Positions 44,579-53,619 of a DNA stretch of 64,000 nucleotides are shown here, piece after piece. Positions within the stretch are counted from its first letter, which is position 1. Each line of letters opens with the position of its first letter. Source of the DNA: Nostoc sp. ATCC 43529 (GTDB lineage Bacteria > Cyanobacteriota > Cyanobacteriia > Cyanobacteriales > Nostocaceae); the NCBI GenBank assembly GCA_003326205.1, contig LWTK01000001.1, positions 1 through 64,000 on the forward strand, written 5' to 3'. The notes below the pieces were generated by a model. That model did no database searches. It worked only from the letters and a program-made list of their open reading frames with translations, and had not been told where the DNA came from. The translations under genes were made by a program, and so were the position numbers.

Positions 44579-45029
44579 AGAATATAGATTATCTGATACT
44601 CAGGCGATCGCCAAATTATTTTACGATACAATTCACGAAATTAATATTGCCGACTACACTCAAGAACAAGTCGATGCTTGGGCACCGAAAAATATCGACT
44701 ATGAAGTTTGGCACAAAAGATTACAAGTCAAGCTACCCTACATTGCTGAAGATAATGGCGAGATAGTTGGCTTTGGAGAATTAGAAGCCGATGGTCACAT
44801 TGATTGTTTTTATTGTCATAGCAAATACCAAAGAAAAGGTATTGGTTCAAAACTCTTAACTCATTTAGAAAATACTGCAAAATCGCAAGGAATTAAACGA
44901 CTGTATACAGAAGCAAGTATTACTGCAAAGCCATTTTTTGAACATAAAGGATTTATCGTAGTTAAAGAACAAAAAGTAGAACGGCGAGGAGTTTGGTTTA
45001 AAAATTATGTCATGGAAAAATATTTGTAA
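44568..45029 (+). CDS. GNAT-family N-acetyltransferase
   Basis: The 153-residue protein has the full GNAT pattern. MKIREYRLSDTQAIAKLFYD is strand 1 and helix 1, and GEIVGFGELEADGHIDCFYC covers strands 2-4. HSKYQRKGIGSKLLTHLEN is the acetyl-CoA-binding motif (R/Q-x-x-G-x-G), and LYTEASITAKPFFEHKGFIV is the last core. The closest groups acetylate small molecules; the substrate is unknown. The ATG overlaps the end of the VOC gene, which implies coupling to a gene that now has a stop in it. Confidence 0.92.
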   Translation: MKIREYRLSDTQAIAKLFYDTIHEINIADYTQEQVDAWAPKNIDYEVWHKRLQVKLPYIAEDNGEIVGFGELEADGHIDCFYCHSKYQRKGIGSKLLTHLENTAKSQGIKRLYTEASITAKPFFEHKGFIVVKEQKVERRGVWFKNYVMEKYL

Positions 45030-45636
45030 ATCAGCATCAATAAAATAGTTGCTTTTAATTAAATGCTTAGGTAAGCCAATGAGAAACATTCAATGCTTGA
45101 GTTTTTCAATCATGAAAATTTCACACTAATTGAAAATATATTTAGCTTTAATATAATTAATTTTTCGGACATAACCTCAGTAATTATGTCTAAAAACTTA
45201 TTAATTGATGTTGTAATTTTTAAGTTCATTACCCATAATAAAAATTACTATTTATTCATTAACAAGTTCGCTGTATGCTGACTTGTTTTTTATTATTCTC
45301 AACCATAAACAGACCTAAAGTATCAGTAAGAGGTAAAAATACTACTTAGTATACGAATCATGTTTAATTTTTGAACAAAATTAGTACTGTAGCGTTAGGA
45401 TGAAATCCGTAACGCACCATTCGTAACGATTTGGTGCGTTACGCTGTCGCTAACACACCCTACTGGACTGGCACAGCTAATTTGGTGCATAAAAAACAGT
45501 AGCAATCTTCTTCATTTCTCTGTGTTCTCTGCGTCTGGAGTGGTTCGTTAATGCACACTTTTAGACTTGCCACGCCACTACGTATATTTTCAAAAATCAA
45601 ATAGGACTACTATTTGATTTTTGAACAAAACTAAGT
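45030..45636. other. Intergenic region with a terminator and a TAACGCACC repeat
   Basis: An AT-rich 62-codon frame (45093) shows no coding character. A stem AACAAGT / ACTTGTT followed by a T run lies at 45261-45291 and probably ends the GNAT transcript. A GC-richer repeat (45396-45463) with GTAACGCACCATTCGTAACG and TGCGTTACG arms follows; a relative occurs near 14905-14935. Confidence 0.55.
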
Positions 45637-46053
45637 ATGTCAAACCTGATTAAAAAGCTCCTACTGTGTAAATTAATTTTTGCCAAACAATATATTAATT
45701 TAGCTATATTAACTATAATAATATCAATAAACAATCTAATATCTAACAGAGTAGAAGCAAAAAATAATTCGGATATAAATTCAATAAATTATTTTAAATA
45801 TTCTGTATCGACTCAAAAAATAACACTTGAAAATGATGCCAAAAAATTTGGTAAAAACAGATTAAAAAATACAGTTATTACACAAGTATTTACCCAAGTT
45901 CCAGCTAACGTTTTACCTACTCCTAATCCAAATTTACCAGAACTCATCAATCCGTTCCAAGCACCAGAATCCAGCCCTGAAGAGAATAACACCATAAGTC
46001 CAATTACTCCGAATGAGCAAAACGGCAATCCGGCTTTGAAAAAAAAACTTTAG
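45637..46053 (+). CDS. 5' part of a split outer-membrane-type protein gene
   Basis: The 138-codon frame has a hydrophobic N-terminal segment (about 12-40, QYINLAILTIIISINNLIS) that fits a long signal peptide, then a polar region with PTPNPNLPELINPFQAPESS and Asn/Pro-rich sequence. It ends LKKKL right after a run of nine A (46039-46047). The next frame (-1 relative) continues without a stop into the large ORF at 46125 and reads LELLIFNSLTNSANKY across the join. The Pro-rich segment is typical of the linker after the signal peptide in cyanobacterial outer-membrane proteins. It should be read together with the next feature. Confidence 0.6.
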   Translation: MSNLIKKLLLCKLIFAKQYINLAILTIIISINNLISNRVEAKNNSDINSINYFKYSVSTQKITLENDAKKFGKNRLKNTVITQVFTQVPANVLPTPNPNLPELINPFQAPESSPEENNTISPITPNEQNGNPALKKKL

Positions 46054-46124
46054 AATTACTGATATTTAATTCCTTAACTAATAGCGCCAATAAGTATCCT
46101 TGGATAATTAACCCTACGGATAAA

Positions 46125-48473
46125 TTGACTTTTCCACCTTCAAAATTTAATCCTCTTCAAGGTGAAAATTATACTGATTTTATTGTGAACTCTGCTATAG
46201 ATGAACCAATAGTTCATCGTTTTACCTTTGCCCATTTTCCTGATGAGGATCAATTGTATTGGTTACTGCCTGGTAATCGCATTGTCATCGAAACTCAAGG
46301 ATGGCAAAGTGGAATTTTATACCAAGGACAATCAACAGAAATTGAAAATAGACAATCTATTCTGTTCACTCAAAAACTTTGGGGAATGCAAGCAGTTTCG
46401 TCTATTCCTCAATCCTTTAAAGAACTAACAGGAGAACTTGAAAACAATCAATTCTCTATTCAATCTATTGGGGCTGAGGTTATTAATCCAGCGGGTTATC
46501 CCACACCTAAAGTTATTATCAATGGTGGGGATAATAATTCTTTAATTCCAAGCATTCCTCTAATTTCAACCCTTGGGATTGCTTCAACTTATAATCCTCA
46601 AGGTGGTGGTTCTTTATTTAAGTTTTTAGATACAGACAATACGCCCTTAATTTTACAATCTTTTCCAACTAGTAATTTACAACCATTATTAGAAGCTGGA
46701 AATCTCACTACAGGAACAATAATTGCCCAAGAAACTTTAGAAAAAATAGGGTTTTATTGGGGTAATCCTTTAACAAATGAAAAAACTAGATTTCAACCTC
46801 AAATAACATCTCTACCAGGTATCAAAATTGGTCAAGAAAGTAAGTTTGATAATTTAGAATTGCTCAATTTGTTGATAAATCCTTTTCTTAATCAAAGACA
46901 GCGGGATCTTTATTATCTAAATTCTTTATATTGGGTTCCTTTAGGTGAAAAACAAATTAATATTGGAGTGAGTAATAAACAAGAAAACTATCACTGGCAG
47001 AGACTTTACTTTAGTCGCCCTCATAATCGCACTCTATTACAATACGATCCTGTAAAAATTCAGGCAACTTATACTAATGTTTTTAGTAATCCTGGTATTT
47101 CTCTATCTTTGTCACCCAATGAACTAAAAATAGATGAGTTACAAACTGCTAATACAACACTAGGAATGCTCATGGGAGGAATTTTTGAGTTAATTCATCC
47201 TCCGCAGCTAGAACAAAGTTTGCAAGAAGCTAAAAAGCGATTTTCTCAACAAGATAATTTTGCTGATTTAAATACAAAAGCAACAGCAGAGCAAATCAGA
47301 AAACTTAACCAATCACTCAACAGAATACTCTTATTGGGTAATCGCACTAGTAGCTTAGAACAGGTTTCTGGAACATTCACCTTCCCTAGCAAAATTACAC
47401 TCGATAATTCTAGTATTTTCCAAATACGCACCGGAAATCATCAGCGAGCAGTTCAGTTTCTAGATGGAAATCGTACTTGGAGACAAAATAGTCAAACTTT
47501 TATTTCTAAAGCAGACCTTTCTAATAATAGTTTTGGCCCTTTAACATTTATTGGTGTACCTATTCCTTTAGAGCAAACATCTATTCGTCCTAAGAATCGC
47601 TCATCAGCCGCACAAGTCACCTTAACTAATTCTGATGGCAACAAGTTTGTGCAAAACTGGAGTTCAGCAGATATGACTTCGGTGCTAATGAATATTCGTT
47701 CCTTTGGTCTGGCTTTTGACAATATTGAATTAAGTCAAGTTGGCCAAATAATTACTCAATTGCAAGCTTTTAATGGATATCTATCTTTACCAACACTAGA
47801 ATTTTTATGGGCGGGTTCTTCAGGTGACTGGAATTATAGTGTGAATTCAGGCGTTTGGTTTAACTTGAATGGAGACTCTGCATTTAATGTTCCAAATAAT
47901 AATTTGGGACTTTCGGAGCCAACATTGGGTATTTATGCTAACGGCGGATTAAGTTATATAAATACTCATACAAAATTTCATGCTGATGGAAAAATTAAAG
48001 CAATCACTAGCCATATTCCGGCTTTACGCTTTTCTTGGAATAGTGCAGCAAATTCTCAAAATCCTGCTTATTTAAATCTGAGCTACTTTTTTTCTCATCA
48101 AGATAAGAATTTAAATTATTCTTTGGCTCCAGCGCTGATATTGATTGACATTAAAGGCGATTTAAGACTAGCAGGATTTTTACAAAGTAAGTTGTTGCTA
48201 CCTACAGGTTTAGAGTTCAATACTTTTCTTGAATTAAGCGATAATTTTTTTTACACGCTAGAAGGAATGCAAAGGATAAATCAAAATTGGTCTTTTGGGG
48301 TTTATGTGCAAAATTTTAGAGATATTAATCGAGGTATAAAGAGTCGTAGTAATGATTTATCCTATGGATTATTAATCAAGCATGGTTCTTCTAGTGGTAC
48401 TTTTTGGGAATCTCGCTTTGGTATGAGTGGAGATAACTTTGAAGTTCGTTTTGAAGGAGGTTGGCGATTTTAA
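46125..48473 (+). CDS. Large beta-rich protein, probable outer-membrane barrel, 3' part of split gene
   Basis: The 782-codon frame nominally starts at a TTG at 46125, but the same frame is open back into the A9 run of the preceding gene, so the real protein is probably about 920 residues. The N-terminal half is beta-rich (NRIVIETQGWQSGILYQGQS). The C-terminal 300 residues alternate hydrophobic and polar residues with aromatic girdles (WNYSVNSGVWFNLNG, ALRFSWNSAA, FGVYVQNFRDI, ESRFGMSGD) and end in GGWRF, a terminal Phe as required for BAM-dependent outer-membrane insertion. I cannot name the family. It stands alone in its direction. Confidence 0.7.
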   Translation: MTFPPSKFNPLQGENYTDFIVNSAIDEPIVHRFTFAHFPDEDQLYWLLPGNRIVIETQGWQSGILYQGQSTEIENRQSILFTQKLWGMQAVSSIPQSFKELTGELENNQFSIQSIGAEVINPAGYPTPKVIINGGDNNSLIPSIPLISTLGIASTYNPQGGGSLFKFLDTDNTPLILQSFPTSNLQPLLEAGNLTTGTIIAQETLEKIGFYWGNPLTNEKTRFQPQITSLPGIKIGQESKFDNLELLNLLINPFLNQRQRDLYYLNSLYWVPLGEKQINIGVSNKQENYHWQRLYFSRPHNRTLLQYDPVKIQATYTNVFSNPGISLSLSPNELKIDELQTANTTLGMLMGGIFELIHPPQLEQSLQEAKKRFSQQDNFADLNTKATAEQIRKLNQSLNRILLLGNRTSSLEQVSGTFTFPSKITLDNSSIFQIRTGNHQRAVQFLDGNRTWRQNSQTFISKADLSNNSFGPLTFIGVPIPLEQTSIRPKNRSSAAQVTLTNSDGNKFVQNWSSADMTSVLMNIRSFGLAFDNIELSQVGQIITQLQAFNGYLSLPTLEFLWAGSSGDWNYSVNSGVWFNLNGDSAFNVPNNNLGLSEPTLGIYANGGLSYINTHTKFHADGKIKAITSHIPALRFSWNSAANSQNPAYLNLSYFFSHQDKNLNYSLAPALILIDIKGDLRLAGFLQSKLLLPTGLEFNTFLELSDNFFYTLEGMQRINQNWSFGVYVQNFRDINRGIKSRSNDLSYGLLIKHGSSSGTFWESRFGMSGDNFEVRFEGGWRF

Positions 48474-48541
48474 AAATACTCAGGTGCTTTATTTGACTAA
48501 GTTTTGAAGATTCCTATCATTAATAGGATTAAGTTAAAACA

Positions 48542-49024
48542 TTAAAGTAGACCGGGAGTGGCAGCTCTGAGAATTGCTGTATATTCATCCAGTGTAAGGT
48601 TACCGTACCTTAGTTTATCAGCTACAGCTGACACAATACGATCTTCGTTATTTGATGGAATTGGTAGTGTTGGGCCTGCCAAGAGAGCTATGGTTGGAAT
48701 TGACACATGAGTAATTGGATCTATATATATAGATCCTGTAACTATGTACGTACTGTTGCCATCAACTCCTGCTAAATATGTTCCTTCTGGAGAAACTTTT
48801 TGAGCAGCAATAGAGGTGATATAACCACTAGGAGTAATATATGTGATTACGCCCGAAAATCCACCTTGTTGTACTGTGAATGTAGGTATGCTTGGTGTGT
48901 TTGGTATTGTTACTAGGTTTTGTGCTAATGCTGGAGTGAATTTAAAAGTTGCAAAGCTAATAAAAGTCGTAAGGTAGAGGCTAGCTCTCAAAATAATACC
49001 AGCATATTGGGAAAGTAAATTCAT
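48542..49024 (-). CDS. Exported protein of unknown function
   Basis: I start at the ATG at 49024 (MNLLSQYAGIILRASLYL). The 160-residue product has a signal peptide ending near TPALAQ, then a beta-rich domain (FTVQQGGFSGVITYITPSGY, AGVDGNSTYIVTGSIYI) and a short C-terminal helix (LRYGNLTLDEYTAILRA). It lacks Cys and a lipobox, so a periplasmic or secreted protein is likely. It lies convergent with the split barrel gene, 65 bases apart. No family is recognised. The earlier ATG at 49081 would put 19 polar residues before the signal peptide. Confidence 0.65.
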   Translation of the reverse strand: MNLLSQYAGIILRASLYLTTFISFATFKFTPALAQNLVTIPNTPSIPTFTVQQGGFSGVITYITPSGYITSIAAQKVSPEGTYLAGVDGNSTYIVTGSIYIDPITHVSIPTIALLAGPTLPIPSNNEDRIVSAVADKLRYGNLTLDEYTAILRAATPGLL

Positions 49025-49360
49025 CTGAGAAAATCCTTTGTTTTTAGGACTCGATGTTTTTGCTGGATGTAGTTTATGCAACTTATAAAAACTGGATTTT
49101 GAAAATAAATCGCTCTCAATCTTTAATAATTATGTGCGATAATATTATTAAATTTCAATACAATCATTGAAATTTAAAAGACATAAAAATATCAATTACC
49201 GAATTAGTATTATAAGAATTTGGACTTGCTGTGGCTGTGGGTTGAATGCCTAAGTAACGATATTAAGTAAGCGAACCTAATTAATAAATAATCGGTGCAG
49301 GTTGACTGCACCGATCGCTAGCTACGCACAATTTAATTTTAATTGCACCTAACATTTCCC
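49025..49360. other. Intergenic region with a hairpin
   Basis: No gene. A stem ATCGGTGCA / TGCACCGAT (49291-49315, 7-base loop) may terminate the PIN-TRAM gene transcript on the minus strand. The rest is AT-rich and holds the promoter of the exported protein. Confidence 0.5.
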
Positions 49361-50437
49361 TCACGCTAATGCTGAAGCTTGGGGTTTGGCAAAAATCATG
49401 CGTCCTGCTGTAGTTTGTAAAGCACTGGTGACTACTACTCGGAGTTCACCACCCACATAACTGCTTCCTTCTTCAACGACTACCATTGTGCCGTCATCGA
49501 GGTAACCAATGCCTTGGCTGGGTTCTTTGCCTTCTTTGAGAATCTTCAAATCTAAGTAGTCGCCAGGTAAATAACTGGGACGGACGGCGTTCACCAAATC
49601 ATTAACATTTAAAACGGGAACTTTCTGAACGCTGGCAACTTTAGATAAATTGTAGTCATTAGTTAGCAATGTGCCGCTAATTTCTTGGGCAAAACGGACT
49701 AACTTGGCATCAACTGTGGGAATATCTTCGTAGTCAATTGGGTTGATGAGGATGCGATCGGGGTAAGTTTCTTTAATGCGGTTGAGAATTTCTAGTCCTC
49801 GCCTTCCCCGCACTCGTTTTTGATCTTTGCTAGCATCCGCTACTTGTTGGAGTTCTTGCAAAACAAACTGCGGTACGAGAATTTGTCCTTCCAAAAACCC
49901 TGTTTCTAGTAGCGCTTCAATGCGACCATCAATAATGCAGCTAGTATCTAAAACCTTGGTATTGGCAGGTTTTAGCGTCCCTTCCACAACCAAGGATTCT
50001 ACGGTGTTGGGATTAATGAACCGCAATAAACCGCGTCCGTGGGTATCTGCCAAATTCATGCCAGTGACAGATAGGATAATACTGCCGACAACTGCCACTA
50101 GTGGTTTAATAAATCCGAAATCTGCGGGTATGGGTAACAAAAATAACGGTGCTAGCATGAGGTTCGCTAGCAATAGCCCAATCACTAAACCAATGGCACG
50201 AGTTAAGATCGCTTCTAGAGGCATTTCTTTGACTTGTGCCTCTAAGCGACGATATGTAGTCTGGAAACTCAAGCCGATCGCACCGCCAATAATGGCGCCA
50301 AAAACGGCAATAATTAAGCGTAAAGCTTCGACATTTGTCACCTTCTCTAAGGTGCCATTGGGTAGTAGTTCGATACTGTAGAACCCTATTCCCGATGCTG
50401 CCAGGATGAATGAAAAAATGATAATTGCGTCAAGCAT
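49361..50437 (-). CDS. PIN-TRAM membrane protein (YacL-like)
   Basis: The 358-residue protein has four membrane helices in the first 125 residues (LDAIIIFSFILAASGIGFYS, LIIAVFGAIIGGAIGLSF and others). A PIN nuclease-like domain follows at about 160-285 with acidic residues in KVLDTSCIIDGRIEALL and TLLTNDYNLSKVA, then a TRAM domain (about 295-350, LKEGKEPSQGIGYLDDGTMV). It resembles YacL/PilT-N membrane PIN proteins of Gram-positives and cyanobacteria. An RNase or RNA-binding role at the membrane is inferred from the domains. Stands alone. Confidence 0.9.
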   Translation of the reverse strand: MLDAIIIFSFILAASGIGFYSIELLPNGTLEKVTNVEALRLIIAVFGAIIGGAIGLSFQTTYRRLEAQVKEMPLEAILTRAIGLVIGLLLANLMLAPLFLLPIPADFGFIKPLVAVVGSIILSVTGMNLADTHGRGLLRFINPNTVESLVVEGTLKPANTKVLDTSCIIDGRIEALLETGFLEGQILVPQFVLQELQQVADASKDQKRVRGRRGLEILNRIKETYPDRILINPIDYEDIPTVDAKLVRFAQEISGTLLTNDYNLSKVASVQKVPVLNVNDLVNAVRPSYLPGDYLDLKILKEGKEPSQGIGYLDDGTMVVVEEGSSYVGGELRVVVTSALQTTAGRMIFAKPQASALA

Positions 50438-50688
50438 GGTTATCTTGTTTTCCTACAACTGTGTTAACCGATAAAGTAAAGTATTTTTTATTTCATCGGT
50501 AATATAGACTAATCAATATTGACTTACACTAAGGGTTTAGGTAAACAATATCTGCAATTATTATAACCAAAGGCTTTTATCTTCATATTTTTCATTGTTT
50601 CGTTGTAAAACGATAAAAACTTGTAAAAAAACTAATTATTTTCACGATCGCTAATTGGCAATTGGGCTAACTTATATTCTTTCTTACA
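50438..50688. other. Intergenic region of divergent genes
   Basis: About 250 AT-rich bases with promoters for the PIN-TRAM and hemW genes. A direct repeat-like TTGTAAAACGATAAAAACTTG occurs near 50605-50625. No gene. Confidence 0.35.
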
Positions 50689-51858
50689 ATGAGTCAAAAA
50701 TTTGATGTTTCTGGAATTGCGAGTTCCGCTTATGTACATATTCCCTTTTGCAGACGGCGGTGTTTTTATTGTGATTTCGCGGTGTCTGTTGTCGGCGATC
50801 GCTTGCGGGGCGAAACATCTGGTACTATCTCCCAATATGTTGAGGTGCTATGTCAAGAAATTGCCATTACACCAGCATTCGGTCAACCCCTAAAGACAAT
50901 TTTCTTCGGTGGCGGTACTCCTTCGCTGCTATCAATAAACCAGTTACAACGCATACTCACACAATTAGAACAGCGTTTTGGTATCGCTTCTGGGGTAGAA
51001 ATTTCAATGGAAATAGACCCAGCGACCTTTGATTTAGAACATTTAGCAGGTTATCGTAGTGCAGGCATCAACCGCGTTAGTTTGGGCGTACAAGCCTTTA
51101 GTCAAGAATTATTGCAAGTTGCAGGGCGATCGCACTCGGTCGATGATATTTTTGCAGCTATAGATTTAATCCACCAAGTCGAGATTCCCGAATTTAGCTT
51201 AGACTTAATTTCGGGATTGCCGCATCAGTCTTTGGATCGATGGCACGATTCTTTAAACAAAGCCGTGGCAGCTTCACCCACTCACATATCTATCTACGAT
51301 CTTACCATCGAACCAGGTACAGCCTTTGGTCGTTACTACAAACCGGGTGAGGGTCCTTTGCCGACGGATGAAACTACAGTCAAAATGTACGAAATGGCGC
51401 AGCAGGTTTTGACTGATGCAGGTTATGAACATTACGAAATTTCTAATTATGCTCAGCCCGGTCATCAATGTCGGCATAATCGAGTGTATTGGGAAAACCG
51501 CCCCTATTATGGTTTTGGCATGGGTGCAGCGAGTTATATTGAGGGAAAACGCTTCACTCGTCCGCGTAAGACTAAAGAATATTACCAATGGGTGCAAGGT
51601 GGCGCTGCGATTGATTGTGAAGTGACCCCCCCAAAGGAAGTATTGTTAGAAACATTAATGTTAGGGTTGCGTTTAGCGGAGGGTGTAAACTTGGCAGCAT
51701 TTGGGCAACAGAAGGTAGAAGAAATTTGTAGATATTTGCGATCGTATTTTGATAAAGGTTGGGTAGAAATTGTAGGAGAAAGGTTGCGTTTGACCGATCC
51801 CCAAGGGTTTTTGTTTTCTAATGTAGTTTTGGCAGAGTTATTTGAAAAATTGGGGTAA
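50689..51858 (+). CDS. hemW: HemW-type radical SAM protein (heme chaperone)
   Basis: The 389-residue protein carries the radical SAM cluster ligands Cys21, Cys25 and Cys28 (HIPFCRRRCFYCDF), the SAM-binding GGE-like stretch TIFFGGGTPSLL, and the HemN/W-type motifs RVSLGVQAFSQELL, FSLDLISGLPHQS and YEISNYAQPGHQCRHNRVYW. HemW lacks the HemN N-terminal extension, and this protein starts just before the cluster motif, so it is HemW rather than coproporphyrinogen oxidase. It inserts heme into respiratory proteins. It may be cotranscribed with galU, which begins about 120 bases later. Confidence 0.92.
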   Translation: MSQKFDVSGIASSAYVHIPFCRRRCFYCDFAVSVVGDRLRGETSGTISQYVEVLCQEIAITPAFGQPLKTIFFGGGTPSLLSINQLQRILTQLEQRFGIASGVEISMEIDPATFDLEHLAGYRSAGINRVSLGVQAFSQELLQVAGRSHSVDDIFAAIDLIHQVEIPEFSLDLISGLPHQSLDRWHDSLNKAVAASPTHISIYDLTIEPGTAFGRYYKPGEGPLPTDETTVKMYEMAQQVLTDAGYEHYEISNYAQPGHQCRHNRVYWENRPYYGFGMGAASYIEGKRFTRPRKTKEYYQWVQGGAAIDCEVTPPKEVLLETLMLGLRLAEGVNLAAFGQQKVEEICRYLRSYFDKGWVEIVGERLRLTDPQGFLFSNVVLAELFEKLG

Positions 51859-51980
51859 TAGATCTGCCTTCAAAATAGGGACTGGGGACTAGGAAAGAAA
51901 AATTTTCATTCCTTCGTTGTGAATTGTGTTCATGGAGTCTCTTGCAAAAAGCACTTTTGCAAGAGGTGGGAAAAGGTTAA

Positions 51981-52892
51981 ATGGGAAAGGGGGAAAAAAT
52001 TTTTATGCAAAAAAATAGAGTTAAAAAAGCTGTGATTCCAGTAGCTGGTTTTGGCACTCGTTTGTTTCCAGCTACGAAAGTTGTTAAAAAAGAACTTTTC
52101 CCGATTATCGATGGAGATGGTAGGGCAAAACCTGTGATTCTAGCAATTATTGAAGAAGCGATTAGTGCTGGAATTACTGAAGTAGGAATAGTAGTGCAGC
52201 CAGATGATAAAGAAATATTTCAAAATTTATTGAAAACACCACCCAAAAAAGAACTTTTCGCCAAACTTTCACCGCATAATCAAGAATATAGCCGCTATTT
52301 ACAAGATTTGGGTAGCAAAGTTACTCTCTTATTTCAAGAGGATCAATTAGGCTACGGCCATGCTGTATTTTGTGCTAAGGATTGGGTACAAAATGAGCCG
52401 TTTCTGTTAATGCTGGGAGACCATATTTATGCATCTAATTCGGAAAAATCTTGTGCTAGTCAAGTTTTAGATGTTTACGAACAAGTTAATCAAAATGTTG
52501 TTAGTTTAACTACAATGTCGGCAGAAATGCTTTATAAAGCAGGATGTGTAACAGGAGTCTGGCAATTAAACTCGATTCTCAAGGTTACGCAACTGTATGA
52601 AAAACCTACAATTGAGTATGCACAAAGGCATTTGCATGTCGAAGGGATGCCAGAAAATGAATTTTTATGTATGTTTGGCTTATATTTATTGACACCAAAA
52701 ATTTTTGATTTTTTGGCAGAAAACATTAATCAAAATTTCCGAGAACGAGGCGAATTTCAGCTAACATCATGTTTAGAAAGATTGCGCCAGGAAGAAGGTA
52801 TGGCGGGATATGTTGTTCAAGGTAAGTGTTTTGATATAGGTTTGCCAGATGCTTATCGCCAAACAATAATTGATTTTACAAGTGCTTTCTAA
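51981..52892 (+). CDS. galU: UTP-glucose-1-phosphate uridylyltransferase
   Basis: The 303-residue protein opens with the nucleotidyltransferase signature IPVAGFGTRLFPATKVVKKEL, has the GalU sugar-phosphate motif YLQDLGSKVTLLFQEDQLGYGHAV and FLLMLGDHIYAS, and ends with GKCFDIGLPDAYRQTIIDF. It makes UDP-glucose for glycolipids, polysaccharides and other sugar nucleotides. The ATG at 52005 (MQKNRVKKAVI) has a better-placed purine-rich ribosome site than the first ATG, so the protein may be 8 residues shorter. The region VVKKELFPIIDGDGRAK differs slightly from the classical GalU sequence, so a related nucleotidyltransferase is possible. Confidence 0.88.
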   Translation: MGKGEKIFMQKNRVKKAVIPVAGFGTRLFPATKVVKKELFPIIDGDGRAKPVILAIIEEAISAGITEVGIVVQPDDKEIFQNLLKTPPKKELFAKLSPHNQEYSRYLQDLGSKVTLLFQEDQLGYGHAVFCAKDWVQNEPFLLMLGDHIYASNSEKSCASQVLDVYEQVNQNVVSLTTMSAEMLYKAGCVTGVWQLNSILKVTQLYEKPTIEYAQRHLHVEGMPENEFLCMFGLYLLTPKIFDFLAENINQNFRERGEFQLTSCLERLRQEEGMAGYVVQGKCFDIGLPDAYRQTIIDFTSAF

Positions 52893-52943
52893 GCTCATAA
52901 TTATTTCTACCTCCTGCCTCCTGCCTCCTGAAACTAAAAGTAT

Positions 52944-53198
52944 ATGAAGATTTCTAAATTTTTAATTAGCTTGGTAAGAGCGATCGCACTCTTCACCACG
53001 GTCGGTTATTATTATGAGCATTTAAATCGCTTCTACAATTTCCAGGGACTACACGCCTACAAAGAGAAGTTCCGCCCGCATTGGGAACCGCGCTATTTAG
53101 TTTACCATAGTTTAGCTGCCTTACCAGATGTAGTTGTAGCATTGATTCGTGCTGATTCAGGCGATCGCCTTTTTGATTATTTCAAACCGGGAGCCTAA
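52944..53198 (+). CDS. C-terminal fragment of a DUF2156 (lysyl-phosphatidylglycerol synthetase-like) protein
   Basis: The 84-residue frame has a short, hydrophobic N-terminus (SLVRAIALFTTVGY). From about residue 23 it reads YEHLNRFYNFQGLHAYKEKF and then RPHWEPRYLVYHSLAALPDV, which match the last 60 residues of DUF2156 proteins. The catalytic acyltransferase core that normally precedes this (about 200 residues) is missing. The start lies directly after TCCTGCC repeats, suggesting a deletion or insertion removed the front. It may be a non-functional remnant, though the frame is intact. Confidence 0.6.
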   Translation: MKISKFLISLVRAIALFTTVGYYYEHLNRFYNFQGLHAYKEKFRPHWEPRYLVYHSLAALPDVVVALIRADSGDRLFDYFKPGA

Positions 53199-53619
53199 AT
53201 GTACGAAAATAATACCCAACTGAAAAAATTCGCAATGATTTTGACTTAATTGCTTTGTATATTTATGAATTTACACCGCAGCTTGTGAAGATATTGCTGA
53301 ACGATCCCGTATTCAAAATTAACAGCAGTTGTCGATTTTACTTAATTGATATCAATGCTAAACATCACGGCTTGACATTTTTATAGTATAAGTGTACTAT
53401 AAAGGTATGAATATCCGGTGAGTATATAACCTGGAAATACCCAAAGTTTGAACGAACGTGTTTGGTGGCTAGTTCGTGAATGTAATGCGATCCCACAATA
53501 TTTGTGCCTTATTTGCCAATTTTAACATATATTTGGCATCGATTTTTTGTACGTTTACTCTTCAATTTTTGACAGTTTAAACAGCATATTTAAACTTAGC
53601 TTTCATGGAAGGTAGCAAG
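53199..53619. other. Spacer with a decayed coding stretch and promoter
   Basis: From 53213 to 53386 the plus strand has an open stretch without a start (YPTEKIRNDFDLIALYIYEF, TPQLVKILLNDPVFKINSS) whose composition is protein-like. It is preceded and followed by stops. I do not recognise it. The promoter at 53372 overlaps its end. Confidence 0.4.
53372..53401 (+). promoter_or_regulatory. Strong sigma-70-type promoter overlapped by a palindrome
   Basis: TTGACA (53372-53377) and TACTAT (53395-53400) are separated by exactly 17 bases. The palindrome TATAGTA-TAAGTG-TACTATA (53382-53401) covers the spacer and -10 box, where a repressor would block RNA polymerase. It lies about 220 bases before the gene at 53620. 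Confidence 0.7.

Noticed and set aside
45093-45281. 62-codon frame MLEFFNHENF...
   Set aside because: Very AT-rich, Ile/Phe/Asn-dominated translation of non-coding DNA, ending inside a terminator hairpin.
50689-51858. Oxygen-independent coproporphyrinogen oxidase HemN
   Set aside because: The protein lacks the N-terminal extension of HemN and begins right at the radical SAM motif, as HemW does.
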